From Litchfieldia sinesaloumensis (GTDB lineage Bacteria > Bacillota > Bacilli > Bacillales > Bacillaceae_L), in NCBI RefSeq assembly GCF_900156865.1, contig NZ_LT732529.1, positions 1,310,328 through 1,374,327 of the forward strand: DNA of 64,000 bases, written 5' to 3'. Position 1 is the stretch's first letter, and the number at the start of each line of letters is the position of its first letter. Below the pieces are notes generated by a model. The model had not been told where the DNA came from, searched no databases, and saw only the letters and a program-made list of their open reading frames with translations. Shown one piece after another: positions 9,040-18,435 of this stretch. The position numbers were made by a program, and so were the translations under genes.

Positions 9040-9088
9040 TATATAAGTTTAATGGATTATTAGTGTATCACCTAAGGAGGATCACAAA

Positions 9089-10684
9089 ATGGACTTCAGT
9101 AAACTTTATTATTATTCGCCTACTCCCAAAGCAAATGAACCAAAGGTTTTTACAAGAGATTTAATCGTGTATGGAGCAACTCCTGCTGGAATAACCGCAG
9201 CCATACAGGCAAAGCGAATGGGTCTTTCAGTCATTATTGCTGAATTTGGTAGACATATTGGTGGGATTACAGCAAGTGGATTGGGAGCCTCAGATGTTGG
9301 TGCAAAAGAAGCAATTGGTGGGTTATCTAGACAATTTTTTCAGGAACTAGGAAACTATTACAATAAGGAAGAACAATGGACTTTCGAACCTAAGGCTGCT
9401 TCCTATGTATTTGAAAAGATGCTAAACGAATATAAAATAGAAATTGTCTTTAATCAACACGTTGTAGACGTAAAAACAGAGAATAAAAGTATTAAAGAAT
9501 TACAAATGGAAGATGGCACGATTTATAGAGGTGCTTTTTTTATCGATTCAAGCTACGAAGGTGACGTCATGGCAAAAGCCGGTGTTACCTATACTGTGGG
9601 ACGAGAATCAAATTCGACCTATAAAGAGACATATAATGGTGTGCAATTTGGTCATCCTCATCATCAATTTGAAAAATGGATTGATCCGTATGTAGTTGAA
9701 GGTGACCCTTCAAGTGGGGTATTACCCGGTATCACTGAAACATCTAATGAAACTTTGGGTTATCAAGGACAAGGTGACAAGCGAATTCAAGCCTATAATT
9801 TTCGTATTTGTCTAACCAAAAATAAGGATAATCGTGTACCATTTCCGAAGCCTCCCTTCTATAACCGCGATCGCTATGCATTGTTACTACGATACATTCA
9901 TGCGGGAGTCTGGGATGTGATGAATCTACATACATTATTACCCAACGGAAAAACGGACTTAAATAACTATGGAGGATTCTCTACGGATAATATTGGGATG
10001 AATTATGAATGGGCTGATGGTGATTACGAGACTCGTGAACGTATTTTCCAAGACCATTTTACATATAATCTTGGCTTACTCTACTTTTTAGCCAATGATG
10101 AACACGTTCCAAATACGATTCGGGACGAGGTATCTCAATGGGGATTAGCTCGAGATGAATTTAAAGAAACTGGACATTGGCCACATCAACTCTATATTCG
10201 AGAAGCGAGAAGAATGATAGCTGATTATGTGATGACAGATCACAATTGTTTAGGAGATCGTAAAGTGGAAGACTCAATTGGTTTAGCATCCTATCAAATG
10301 GATTCCCATCATGTTAGACGATTGATTATTGATGGTCGTGTCTACAATGAAGGTGATGTTGAAATACCAATTTCGCCGTATCCAATCTCTTATCGTTCCA
10401 TCCGTCCCAAAGCTGAAGAATGCACCAATTTACTCGTCCCTGTTTGTTTATCAAGTTCACATATTGCTTATGGTTCAATACGAATGGAGCCTGTATTCAT
10501 GATAGTTGGCCAATCAGCTGGAGCTGCCGCTGCTTTAGCACTTAGGAATAAAACAACCGTACAAGCCGTATCTTATGAGCAGCTAAAAGAAGAATTACTC
10601 TCTTACGGTCAAGTACTCGAATGGGACGATTCCATTGAAGATGACCCCGTGTTACGAATGAAAGAAACATTTGGGAATAAATAA
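9089..10684 (+). CDS. FAD-dependent oxidoreductase
   Basis: 531 aa, ATG behind AAGGAGGATC. An N-terminal FAD-binding fold (VYGATPAGITAAIQAK, residues 27-42) is followed by IGGITASGLG. This matches the FAD-dependent oxidoreductase family (Pfam FAD_oxidored) that is often mislabelled xanthan lyase. The C-terminus holds the second FAD contact (GQSAGAAAALA). There is no signal peptide, so it is cytoplasmic. It probably oxidises a sugar product of this locus. It is followed 33 bp later by the intracellular propeller gene in the same direction. Confidence 0.85.
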   Translation: MDFSKLYYYSPTPKANEPKVFTRDLIVYGATPAGITAAIQAKRMGLSVIIAEFGRHIGGITASGLGASDVGAKEAIGGLSRQFFQELGNYYNKEEQWTFEPKAASYVFEKMLNEYKIEIVFNQHVVDVKTENKSIKELQMEDGTIYRGAFFIDSSYEGDVMAKAGVTYTVGRESNSTYKETYNGVQFGHPHHQFEKWIDPYVVEGDPSSGVLPGITETSNETLGYQGQGDKRIQAYNFRICLTKNKDNRVPFPKPPFYNRDRYALLLRYIHAGVWDVMNLHTLLPNGKTDLNNYGGFSTDNIGMNYEWADGDYETRERIFQDHFTYNLGLLYFLANDEHVPNTIRDEVSQWGLARDEFKETGHWPHQLYIREARRMIADYVMTDHNCLGDRKVEDSIGLASYQMDSHHVRRLIIDGRVYNEGDVEIPISPYPISYRSIRPKAEECTNLLVPVCLSSSHIAYGSIRMEPVFMIVGQSAGAAAALALRNKTTVQAVSYEQLKEELLSYGQVLEWDDSIEDDPVLRMKETFGNK

Positions 10685-10717
10685 AGAGAATAAATTCGAA
10701 TGCAGGAGGTACATAGT

Positions 10718-12724
10718 TTGAAAGAAAAATTCTATGAAGATGATAAGTTATCAAAGAAAGAATCAAATAGCTTACAATTTCCGAATGTATACGGCAGTGC
10801 TATTAATTATGGTCCTGCTGCATTAGATGCTAAATCTCAAGGAGTTGCGATTGGAGATGGTGAACTCTACTATGCAACAAATGGTTTACCATCGACGTTT
10901 TATGCTGCTGATGCTATAACAGGTGAAAAACTATTTTCCGAAGATTTACCTGGAAGTGATGTTGTTTGGGCAATGATTATAGGTACAGATGGTAATGTCT
11001 ATTTTTCAGGTACCTATAATGGAATTTTATATAGATATGTAGTGAACGAAAAACGTATTGAAAATCTTGGGGAAAATCCGTCAGATAATTGGGTTTGGCA
11101 GCTAAAGTCATCACACGATGGCAAAATCTACGGAGCAACCTATCCACGTTCAAAAGTATTTGAATACGATATTGAAACAGCGCAATTTAAAGATTTAGGC
11201 ACATTTTACGAGGGACAACAATATGCACGGGGACTTGGGATTACAGAAGATAGTTTATATGTTGGAATAGGTACGTCAGCTTATTTAATGAAGATGGACC
11301 TTGCAACAGGGAATAGAACAGAAATTCAATTACCAATCACTGGTGAATCCATCTCAATTTCGAATATTTGGGAATACGGTAATCATATCTTTGTTGCCTA
11401 TGGAACTTCACTGCTCACAATTAACAAAACAACAGGCGAAGAAATGAATACAATGAATTTGCATGATGAGCACAACTTTGATGGGCTTATATCACCACCC
11501 TCCCCTTATGATGAAAATATACTTTATTACATTAATAGAAATACTCAGCAACTATGGACCTATGATATGACAACACATACAACTACGAAAGTAGAACCGA
11601 CAGTTCAACTCCCTCCTTCTCCATCAAAAGCAATGCGTTGGATTAAGGATGACAGCGGCAAAGACGTGTTAGCCATTTTACATCATAAAATCGAATTTTC
11701 GATTTATGACCCTTCTACAAATACTGTAAAAGTTAATTATCCCGAAGTAGAAATGCAAGGACTTTTAATGCAAAGTTTAGAAATTGGTGAAGATCAAAAA
11801 ATTTATATGGGTGGCTATCAAGGTTCCTTTGGGATCTTTGATACAACTATTGATCAGTACGTCCTTCAGGAACGTGACCCACACCAAATTGAAGGGATAG
11901 GTTTTCTGAATGGAGAAGTTTATCTAGGGACATATGGAGGAGCTAGAATCTATAAATATAATCCTAACCAACCGTATAACTTCTCGGGTGGTAAAAGCGG
12001 CGAAAATCCTGAGTTGGTGCAAGAAATTGAGGATGCTCAAAGCAGACCTTTCACATTTACTTCAGGTGAAAACAAGCTCTTTATTGGAACCATTTCTGAT
12101 TATGGTGAATTAGGTGGAGCACTTACTGTCTTTGATGCTACTACGAATAAATGGAATACAATACGAAATATCGTAGAAAATCAAAGTATCATTGGATTAG
12201 CCTATCATAACGGAAAAGTATTTGGTGGTTCAACGATTGCTGGTGGTCTAGGTATAGACCCAACTGAACCAAAGGCAAAAATGTTTGAATATGATGTAAT
12301 AACGGGCAACCATGAAGCTTTCGCCCTTGGAGTAGATGAATTTGAAAAGCCAGAAATGATTGGTGAGTTATCTGTTGGCCCCGATGGAAACATCTGGGGA
12401 GTTGCATGGGGATTTGATAAGGTGGATTCCTGTTACTCTGTGATTTTCGCCATGAATCCAGATAATCGGAAAATCGTGAAAACTACACAATTATACAAAG
12501 GCATTGACCGCGGAAGCAAATGGAGACCTTTCTTTATTCGATGGGATAACAATGGATATTTATACACAACTGCTGCTCGAAGATTAACTGTTATTGATCC
12601 AGAAACAATGAAAAGTAAGCAATTGGTTACAGGCATTGTTGATTTAATGGATGTAGATAAGGAAGGAAATATATATTATTCCTCCGATCATAATCTTTAT
12701 AAGCTACCTGTAAACAAACAATAG
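10718..12724 (+). CDS. Cytoplasmic beta-propeller protein, paralogue of the secreted propeller downstream
   Basis: 668 aa from TTG 10718, placed 8 nt after AGGAGGT; an ATG at 10700 lies before the ribosome-binding site. There is no signal peptide. The protein consists of repeated blades, each with a turn such as GTDGNVYF or SHDGKIYG. It aligns by eye along its length with residues about 400-1000 of the protein at 12869 (both have NPSD.WVW, IYGATYP and Y.RGL at matching places). Propeller folds occur in polysaccharide lyases (PL22, PL24) and lactonases, but no catalytic residues can be assigned here. It is probably co-transcribed with the FAD enzyme. Confidence 0.72.
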   Translation: MKEKFYEDDKLSKKESNSLQFPNVYGSAINYGPAALDAKSQGVAIGDGELYYATNGLPSTFYAADAITGEKLFSEDLPGSDVVWAMIIGTDGNVYFSGTYNGILYRYVVNEKRIENLGENPSDNWVWQLKSSHDGKIYGATYPRSKVFEYDIETAQFKDLGTFYEGQQYARGLGITEDSLYVGIGTSAYLMKMDLATGNRTEIQLPITGESISISNIWEYGNHIFVAYGTSLLTINKTTGEEMNTMNLHDEHNFDGLISPPSPYDENILYYINRNTQQLWTYDMTTHTTTKVEPTVQLPPSPSKAMRWIKDDSGKDVLAILHHKIEFSIYDPSTNTVKVNYPEVEMQGLLMQSLEIGEDQKIYMGGYQGSFGIFDTTIDQYVLQERDPHQIEGIGFLNGEVYLGTYGGARIYKYNPNQPYNFSGGKSGENPELVQEIEDAQSRPFTFTSGENKLFIGTISDYGELGGALTVFDATTNKWNTIRNIVENQSIIGLAYHNGKVFGGSTIAGGLGIDPTEPKAKMFEYDVITGNHEAFALGVDEFEKPEMIGELSVGPDGNIWGVAWGFDKVDSCYSVIFAMNPDNRKIVKTTQLYKGIDRGSKWRPFFIRWDNNGYLYTTAARRLTVIDPETMKSKQLVTGIVDLMDVDKEGNIYYSSDHNLYKLPVNKQ

Positions 12725-12810
12725 TGCATCTAGAGGGATTTCGTCTTAACCCAATAAATAGCAACAGCAATTGCGAACAAGCGTATGGCTATTAATAAAG
12801 TCAAGCAATA

Positions 12811-12842
12811 AGGTCTTCTTTTTCATACAGAAGACCTTTTTG
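12811..12842 (+). terminator. Rho-independent terminator
   Basis: Stem AGGTCTTC / GAAGACCT with an 11-nt loop and a T-tract, between the two converging propeller genes. The minus orientation also has a usable stem. Confidence 0.8.
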
Positions 12843-12868
12843 TCAACTTTAAAACATACTTTTAATAT

Positions 12869-15800
12869 CTAGTCTTGAATACTAGGTTTGTTTGGTTTAC
12901 CTGGTTTCCCAGGTTTGTCAGGTTTACCCGGCTTATCTGGTTTTCCAGGTTTGTCAGGTTTACCCGGCTTATCTGGTTTTCCGGGTTTATCTGGTTTACC
13001 CGGTTTGTCAGGCTTTCCAGGCTTACCTGGTTTCCCAGGTTCATCTGGGTTAGTAGGCTCATCCACCCAATTTATTGTATACACCAATGTTGATTTTCCA
13101 TCTGTTCCGGTGACAGTAATTTCTGTTACGTTGGTTGAATGTGTGATTTCAAAAGTTGCACCAGCTTGAGTAGTTTCCACCACAATATTTTCTGTCTGGT
13201 TAGCATGTACTGTATAGTGCAAGTCCCCAGGCTGGAATTCAACAAGAGTTTTTCCATCAATTGAAATGGATTTTAAGGTTGCATCCGTTTCAGCAACTGG
13301 AATTTTATATAGCATACTTTCATGTGCATAATAGATGCTACCATCTACCCCTACTGTCATACTGTTCATGAAATCTTCTACAAGCACCTTGTAATTAAGT
13401 GTTTCTGGGTCAATGGCAACTAGACTACGAGATAACGTTGTATAGAGCATGCCATCTGGACCCCATTGAAGACGATATGGGAACCATTTACTGCTGTTGT
13501 ATAAACTTGGTCGAATCATTCTACTGTCAACAACTTCATAGGTTTCTGGATTCATTTTAAAAATAGTTCCTTCAACAGCACCCCATAAGTAACCATCTGG
13601 CCCGATTGATAAATCACCAATCATGCGTGGTGTAACGTCAATTCCCGGAATCTCCGGTGTGAATTCCGCAATCTTTTCACCTTTTTCAACATCCCATACG
13701 AAAATTTTAGCTTCCGTCGCTTTCGGGTCGACTCCTAAACCACCCCATACCGAAGTACCACCGAAAACTTTTCCATCATGATAAGCTAAACTAATTATAC
13801 TTTGGTCTTGAACAACATTTCGTTGTTGGAACCATTCGCCTGAATTCTCATCATAAATGGCTAGAGCACCACCTAGGACGCCATAATCAGGGATTGTTCC
13901 AACAAATAATTTGTTATCCCCTGACGTAATCGCGAAAGGACGATCTTGTTCATCTTGGATATCATATTCAAGCTGTGGATTGCTATTTAAATCTACAGGC
14001 TGGGTTGGGTCATAACTGTACATAATCGCACCAACATATGTGCCAAAATACACTTTATCATTCAAGAAGCCAATCCCCTCTGGTTGAGCAAAGGATGAAA
14101 TATTGACTTCGATTTCATTCGTGACCGGATTATAAACACTCATACCACGCTGATAGCCGCCCATGTATAGCTTGCCATCTGGACCAGTCTCCAGTGACTG
14201 GATTGCTACAGCTGTTGCAGCAAGGTCTAACAAGATAAAGTTCATTTCATTTGTTTCTGGATTGTATAGCATATACTCACCATATTGCGTCACCATTGTC
14301 AATACAGTTTCACCAGTCGATAACGTAATCCACGACATATCCTTCACGCGTGGCGTATCTGGTAATAGTGGAACGTCAAGTAATGTTTCCTCATTTGTAC
14401 TAAGGTCATATTTGTAAAATTGAGTACCATTTTTATAGTAAATGAAGTTTGGATTGGTTGGGTCTGGTTCAGAAATCATATTACTAAAAGCAAAGGATCC
14501 TTCGATTTCCATTGTCTCTGGATTAACAACAATCATATTGATTGTCGAAACCGCAACAAGAAGCTTACCATTTACCATCCAGATATCTTGAATAAATCCA
14601 CTTTCTCCTGAATGTCCTTCGATTAGCAGCTCTTCTTTTTCACCTGTATGTCGGTTAATTTTATACAGATACTTCGTTGTTCCCATTCCAACATATATAA
14701 AATCACCATTAACCGCTAGACCTCGTGCATATTCTTGGTCTGATACTTTACCAAAATCCTTAAATGCACCAGTGTTGATATCATATTCAAATACACTACC
14801 ACTAGGATATGTTGCACCATAGATTTTTCCATCTTCTGTTGCTTCTAAATCCCACACCCAGGCATCCGATGGATTTGTTCCGAGTTCTTGAACCTCTTTT
14901 AACTCTGGAACATATCGGTATAATTTGCCGTCAGATGTACTAGCAAAATACACATTCTTATCTGAACCAATCGTAATTGCCCAGACAGCCTCTGTATTTG
15001 CAATCACCTTAGAAAACTTTAACTCTCCCGTTTCAGCATCCAAGACAGAGAAGGTTCCAGGAGCACCATTTGAATGATAATATACTTCATTTTCACCTAG
15101 ACTGTTTTCTTGGATTGCACCTGCTTGTCCTAATTGAACATGAACCATCTCTCCTAGATTGATAGGATCTGCATATTCACGATCAAATTGGGAATCATCT
15201 GTTACCTTTTCAAATGTTACATCGTCAAAATAGACCTCTGTAAAGCTAATACCACCTGAATAGAATGCTAATCTTGCATAGGCTGCATTCTCAGGTACAA
15301 CACTGAATACTTTTAGGTCAGTCCAATCATTTTTTGGTAGGTTCCCATTTAGTTCTCTATGTTGTGTAATACTATTATCGTCAGCATCAAAATAGCGAAT
15401 TTCGGTTACCACATTATGAGTCTGACTGACAACATTTGAATGCACTGTCAATAAATATGAAGCACCCGCTTCAACTGCAATTTTATCACTAATAGCACTT
15501 ACACCCGCCTTATCAGTTGTATCATGTAAGTGAAGACTATGTCCTCCAGTAAGCGCTCGATCTGTACTTACTGAGATACCTGGTCCATCAAATTCAGATG
15601 ACCAACCAGGGATAATCCCATCTGTGACCGCTTCTTCAAAGCTAGGATTCTTTACTTCTGTTTGGATATCATCAACCGGAGGCTCTTCAATGGCAGTTCC
15701 TTCGATTATTACATCATCAAAATATGCTTCTGTAATTGACGGGTGGCCGGAGTTGAAGCGAAGTTCGACTTGTGTTGCTCCCTCTGGAAGCTCAAAAGGA

Positions 15801-16285
15801 ACTTGAATTTCGGTCCATTTATCCTTACCCAACATAGCAGCATTAAAATTAATAAAAGTAGCATTGCCAACTTTTTGTCCATCACCGTTATAAAAATGAA
15901 TCTCATATCCTATCGAATGAGATTGGCTAACAACATACACATACGCTTTCGCCACATATGAGATACCTGTGCTAACAGCTATTTTTTCACTTGTTACCTG
16001 CAAATTCCCACCTGAACTATTACTATTTTCATCTTTCAAATGTAAACTTCTATTTCCTGTACGAGCTTTTTCATCACTAATACCCATACTTGTCGATGGG
16101 TTATTGGTAACAAGGCTCCACCTAGGATTATCAAACTCTTCAAAACTACCGTTAGGTACATCGACAAGTACCGTATCAGCTGAAACAGGTAGTGATTTAA
16201 AAGTTGTAAAAGGAGCGACTAGACCAAATAGTAGAGTAAAACAAAATGTAAGCATGATCGTTTTTTTCGAATTTCTAGATTTCAA
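12869..16285 (-). CDS. Secreted CBM-beta-propeller protein with Pro/Lys-rich C-terminal tail
   Basis: 1138 aa from TTG 16285, placed after GGGAGG; an ATG at 16390 has no ribosome-binding site. Residues 1-40 are a Sec signal peptide (basic start, hydrophobic core, then PVSADT). Two carbohydrate-binding-like jelly rolls follow (each starts N.SFEE and ends YFDDV). A long beta-propeller comes next, homologous to the cytoplasmic protein at 10718, then a small cadherin-like beta domain (about 1020-1090). The tail is made of X-Lys-Pro triplets with Gly or Asp at X. There is no LPXTG motif or hydrophobic anchor, so the tail may span or bind the wall. It is likely to bind or cut an extracellular polysaccharide whose fragments enter through the nearby ABC importer; cleavage is not proven. 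Confidence 0.8.
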   Translation of the reverse strand: MKSRNSKKTIMLTFCFTLLFGLVAPFTTFKSLPVSADTVLVDVPNGSFEEFDNPRWSLVTNNPSTSMGISDEKARTGNRSLHLKDENSNSSGGNLQVTSEKIAVSTGISYVAKAYVYVVSQSHSIGYEIHFYNGDGQKVGNATFINFNAAMLGKDKWTEIQVPFELPEGATQVELRFNSGHPSITEAYFDDVIIEGTAIEEPPVDDIQTEVKNPSFEEAVTDGIIPGWSSEFDGPGISVSTDRALTGGHSLHLHDTTDKAGVSAISDKIAVEAGASYLLTVHSNVVSQTHNVVTEIRYFDADDNSITQHRELNGNLPKNDWTDLKVFSVVPENAAYARLAFYSGGISFTEVYFDDVTFEKVTDDSQFDREYADPINLGEMVHVQLGQAGAIQENSLGENEVYYHSNGAPGTFSVLDAETGELKFSKVIANTEAVWAITIGSDKNVYFASTSDGKLYRYVPELKEVQELGTNPSDAWVWDLEATEDGKIYGATYPSGSVFEYDINTGAFKDFGKVSDQEYARGLAVNGDFIYVGMGTTKYLYKINRHTGEKEELLIEGHSGESGFIQDIWMVNGKLLVAVSTINMIVVNPETMEIEGSFAFSNMISEPDPTNPNFIYYKNGTQFYKYDLSTNEETLLDVPLLPDTPRVKDMSWITLSTGETVLTMVTQYGEYMLYNPETNEMNFILLDLAATAVAIQSLETGPDGKLYMGGYQRGMSVYNPVTNEIEVNISSFAQPEGIGFLNDKVYFGTYVGAIMYSYDPTQPVDLNSNPQLEYDIQDEQDRPFAITSGDNKLFVGTIPDYGVLGGALAIYDENSGEWFQQRNVVQDQSIISLAYHDGKVFGGTSVWGGLGVDPKATEAKIFVWDVEKGEKIAEFTPEIPGIDVTPRMIGDLSIGPDGYLWGAVEGTIFKMNPETYEVVDSRMIRPSLYNSSKWFPYRLQWGPDGMLYTTLSRSLVAIDPETLNYKVLVEDFMNSMTVGVDGSIYYAHESMLYKIPVAETDATLKSISIDGKTLVEFQPGDLHYTVHANQTENIVVETTQAGATFEITHSTNVTEITVTGTDGKSTLVYTINWVDEPTNPDEPGKPGKPGKPDKPGKPDKPGKPDKPGKPDKPGKPDKPGKPDKPGKPGKPNKPSIQD
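12890..13050 (-). repeat. In-frame tandem repeat encoding the X-Lys-Pro tail
   Basis: Near-identical units of about 18 and 36 bp, built from GGTTTACCCGG- and TTATCTGGTTTTCC-type blocks, encode alternating GKP and DKP triplets near the C-terminus of the secreted propeller protein. Such arrays vary in length between strains. Confidence 0.8.
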
Positions 16286-16346
16286 ACAACAAACCTCCCT
16301 TAAATTATGTAAAAGTAAAATGTTTACGAACCCCCCTTCCTTTTCG

Positions 16347-16362
16347 AGGAAGCGTTTACAGA
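16347..16362. promoter_or_regulatory. Candidate catabolite-responsive element (cre)
   Basis: The 16-mer GAGGAAGCGTTTACAG matches the cre core WTGNAANCGNWNNCAW at all central positions but one (T to A). It lies about 65-80 bp before the start of the secreted propeller gene, a sensible place for CcpA repression. Found by eye only. Confidence 0.4.
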
Positions 16363-16562
16363 ATTTTTGAAGAGGATCAAAAAATTCCATACTTATAAAC
16401 TTCCTTATTATGATTCTACTTAAGTAAATACATCATACATATAGGTCTTTCTTCCGATACTCTGTCATAAATAGGACTTTAAATAAACAGTAGAACGAAG
16501 ATAAATTTTAAAAAGATTAAATACTTTCCACGAATTAATACTTTGATTCTGTCTATCCATAG

Positions 16563-16586
16563 AAAAAAGGCTGCACGAATGCAACC
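16563..16586 (-). terminator. Rho-independent terminator of the exporter operon
   Basis: On the minus strand, GGTTGCA-TTCG-TGCAGCC followed by TTTTTT, about 55 bp after the stop of the coiled-coil gene. Confidence 0.85.
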
Positions 16587-16639
16587 TCTCTTTACTAATT
16601 TGGGACAAGTATTCTTTCCCACTATTACGGCTTTTCCAC

Positions 16640-18433
16640 TTACTTAAACAAATCGAGTAGCTTTGCAAAAAATCCTTTGTCTTCCTTACTTTCGGTTTTT
16701 TCTGCTGTTTCTGGCTCTTCTATTTGAATACTTTCGGTCTTAATCACAAATTGCACAAGATTTACATGTTCATTTTGGTCAGAGGCAAACGAGATTGCTT
16801 CAAAATCGGACTTATCAAATTCTGAAATCATTTTGTCTACTTCTTCTTTCATTTGCTCTGGTAAATCCTTAGTGGATTCATATAATTCACCTGTACCATC
16901 ATGAAGTTCACTAACACCATTATCTAGTTCACTTGTACCGTTAGACAATTTTACAATCCCATTATGCATGTCACGATAAGACTCAGATAATTGGACAACT
17001 CCACCTGTATAGTCAACCAATCCAGAGTGGAATGTTTTGTAGTTGGTGGATAATTCTGCTAGACCCTTTTGTAATTGGGTAAAAGAGCTTGCAGCATCTG
17101 AGGTTTCTAGTTGAGTAGAAACTTCAGTTGCCATTGTATCTAGATTCTCTGCTACTTTGGTTAGTCCGTTGCTGAGATCACTAAGTGCAGTGTCGATAGC
17201 TGTAAACATTGGTTCAACTTTTGAATAGGTTCCTTTTACCGTTTGTGCAGCTGAATAATTATCGAGTAATTTTTTTACGACTTCTTGATTTGCATCGCTA
17301 GCTTCTAAGTCTGAAATTTCATCCTGGGTGAGCCCTGCTCCAGGAATAGCAGCAATTGCTTGTTTTAATGCCCCAAAGGAAGTGGCATAGTTGGTTTTCA
17401 ATGTACCTAATCCTGTCGCAGTTTCTCTTAGTTCAGTTGAGATTTGCTTTAATCCATTGACTAACTCTTCAAAACCACCTAGATTCATGTCCTCAGAACC
17501 TTCACCTAGTGAATGACTAATCTGGGCAAGAACTTCATCAATGGTTTTAGATCCATTCACAATATCAGAAGACGCCACACTAATATCAGACATTCCTTTG
17601 TTAAATTGAGCAGATCCTTTACTAAGATCATGAACACCATTATTTAGCTCAGATACGCCACTCTTTAACTCACCTACCCCGTTGTGTAACTGAGAAATTG
17701 CATCTGTTAAAGAAGCCATATCACCAGTCATATCATCTATGTCTGGTGCTTCAATTGACATGGAGGATGGTACAGCCGTAATGTTAATTCCGTCAAGCTC
17801 AAAACCGACTACATCCGCCTTGAGTACAAGTTCCTCCTCAGTTTCAGGCATGACGGTATACGTCACTTGTTTGTTCTTGCCAGCGTTAGCAAGCATCCCT
17901 TTTCCAGCATCAATATTGCTGTAAATGGCTGGATCTAGTGTCAATGAAACCTGTAATAAGTAGTTTGTAAAGAACACTGGATTGATGTCTGTATTTGCAG
18001 AAGTAGTAATCTTTATTTGTACATTCCCGTCTTTTCCAGCAAGCTCCAACGGGTTTATTTTTTGGCCGTCTAACAAATACGTAACAGAAATATCCCAAGG
18101 TAATGCCTTGTCTTTGAGTGACCCTTGATAATAAAATTTCCCTTCAGGTGCTTCAATCTCAACTTGATTGTCTTTCGTACCTATCTCAGATAAGTCCGTT
18201 AAATTTTTCAACGTTGAGTATGAACCATAGTCCGTAATTTTACCTGCTTGTTCAATATCCAATGTGTTAACCACATAAATTTCTTGTTGTGTCCCTGCAG
18301 CATTCAATGTCGCATAGACGACCTCATCTTTTGATGAGATTTTCCCCTCATTTGTAGCCGCATTAGCAAGAAATGACGGCAATATTAGAGTGCTTGCAAG
18401 TAAGAGCAGTAGAACCTTTTGTAGTCTCTTCAT
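16640..18433 (-). CDS. Secreted YhgE/Pip-like coiled-coil protein, partner of the MMPL exporter
   Basis: About 597 aa. I prefer ATG 18433, 8 nt after AAGGAG; an ATG at 18439 overlaps the previous stop codon as ATGA. A signal peptide (residues 1-28, ending FLANAA) is followed by a beta-rich domain to about 210. A long heptad-like region follows, with recurring L..G...L..G units (GVGELKSGVSELNNG and similar), as in YhgE/Pip proteins and MMPL accessory factors. The basic C-terminus FAKLLDLFK is amphipathic. Translational coupling with the exporter suggests the two form one envelope complex. Confidence 0.75.
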   Translation of the reverse strand: MKRLQKVLLLLLASTLILPSFLANAATNEGKISSKDEVVYATLNAAGTQQEIYVVNTLDIEQAGKITDYGSYSTLKNLTDLSEIGTKDNQVEIEAPEGKFYYQGSLKDKALPWDISVTYLLDGQKINPLELAGKDGNVQIKITTSANTDINPVFFTNYLLQVSLTLDPAIYSNIDAGKGMLANAGKNKQVTYTVMPETEEELVLKADVVGFELDGINITAVPSSMSIEAPDIDDMTGDMASLTDAISQLHNGVGELKSGVSELNNGVHDLSKGSAQFNKGMSDISVASSDIVNGSKTIDEVLAQISHSLGEGSEDMNLGGFEELVNGLKQISTELRETATGLGTLKTNYATSFGALKQAIAAIPGAGLTQDEISDLEASDANQEVVKKLLDNYSAAQTVKGTYSKVEPMFTAIDTALSDLSNGLTKVAENLDTMATEVSTQLETSDAASSFTQLQKGLAELSTNYKTFHSGLVDYTGGVVQLSESYRDMHNGIVKLSNGTSELDNGVSELHDGTGELYESTKDLPEQMKEEVDKMISEFDKSDFEAISFASDQNEHVNLVQFVIKTESIQIEEPETAEKTESKEDKGFFAKLLDLFK

Positions 18434-18435
18434 CC

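Noticed and set aside
12875..13169. Open frames opposite the X-Lys-Pro repeat
   Set aside because: They only mirror the periodic repeat DNA on the opposite strand; no ribosome-binding site and biased composition (Phe/Gly/Leu repeats).
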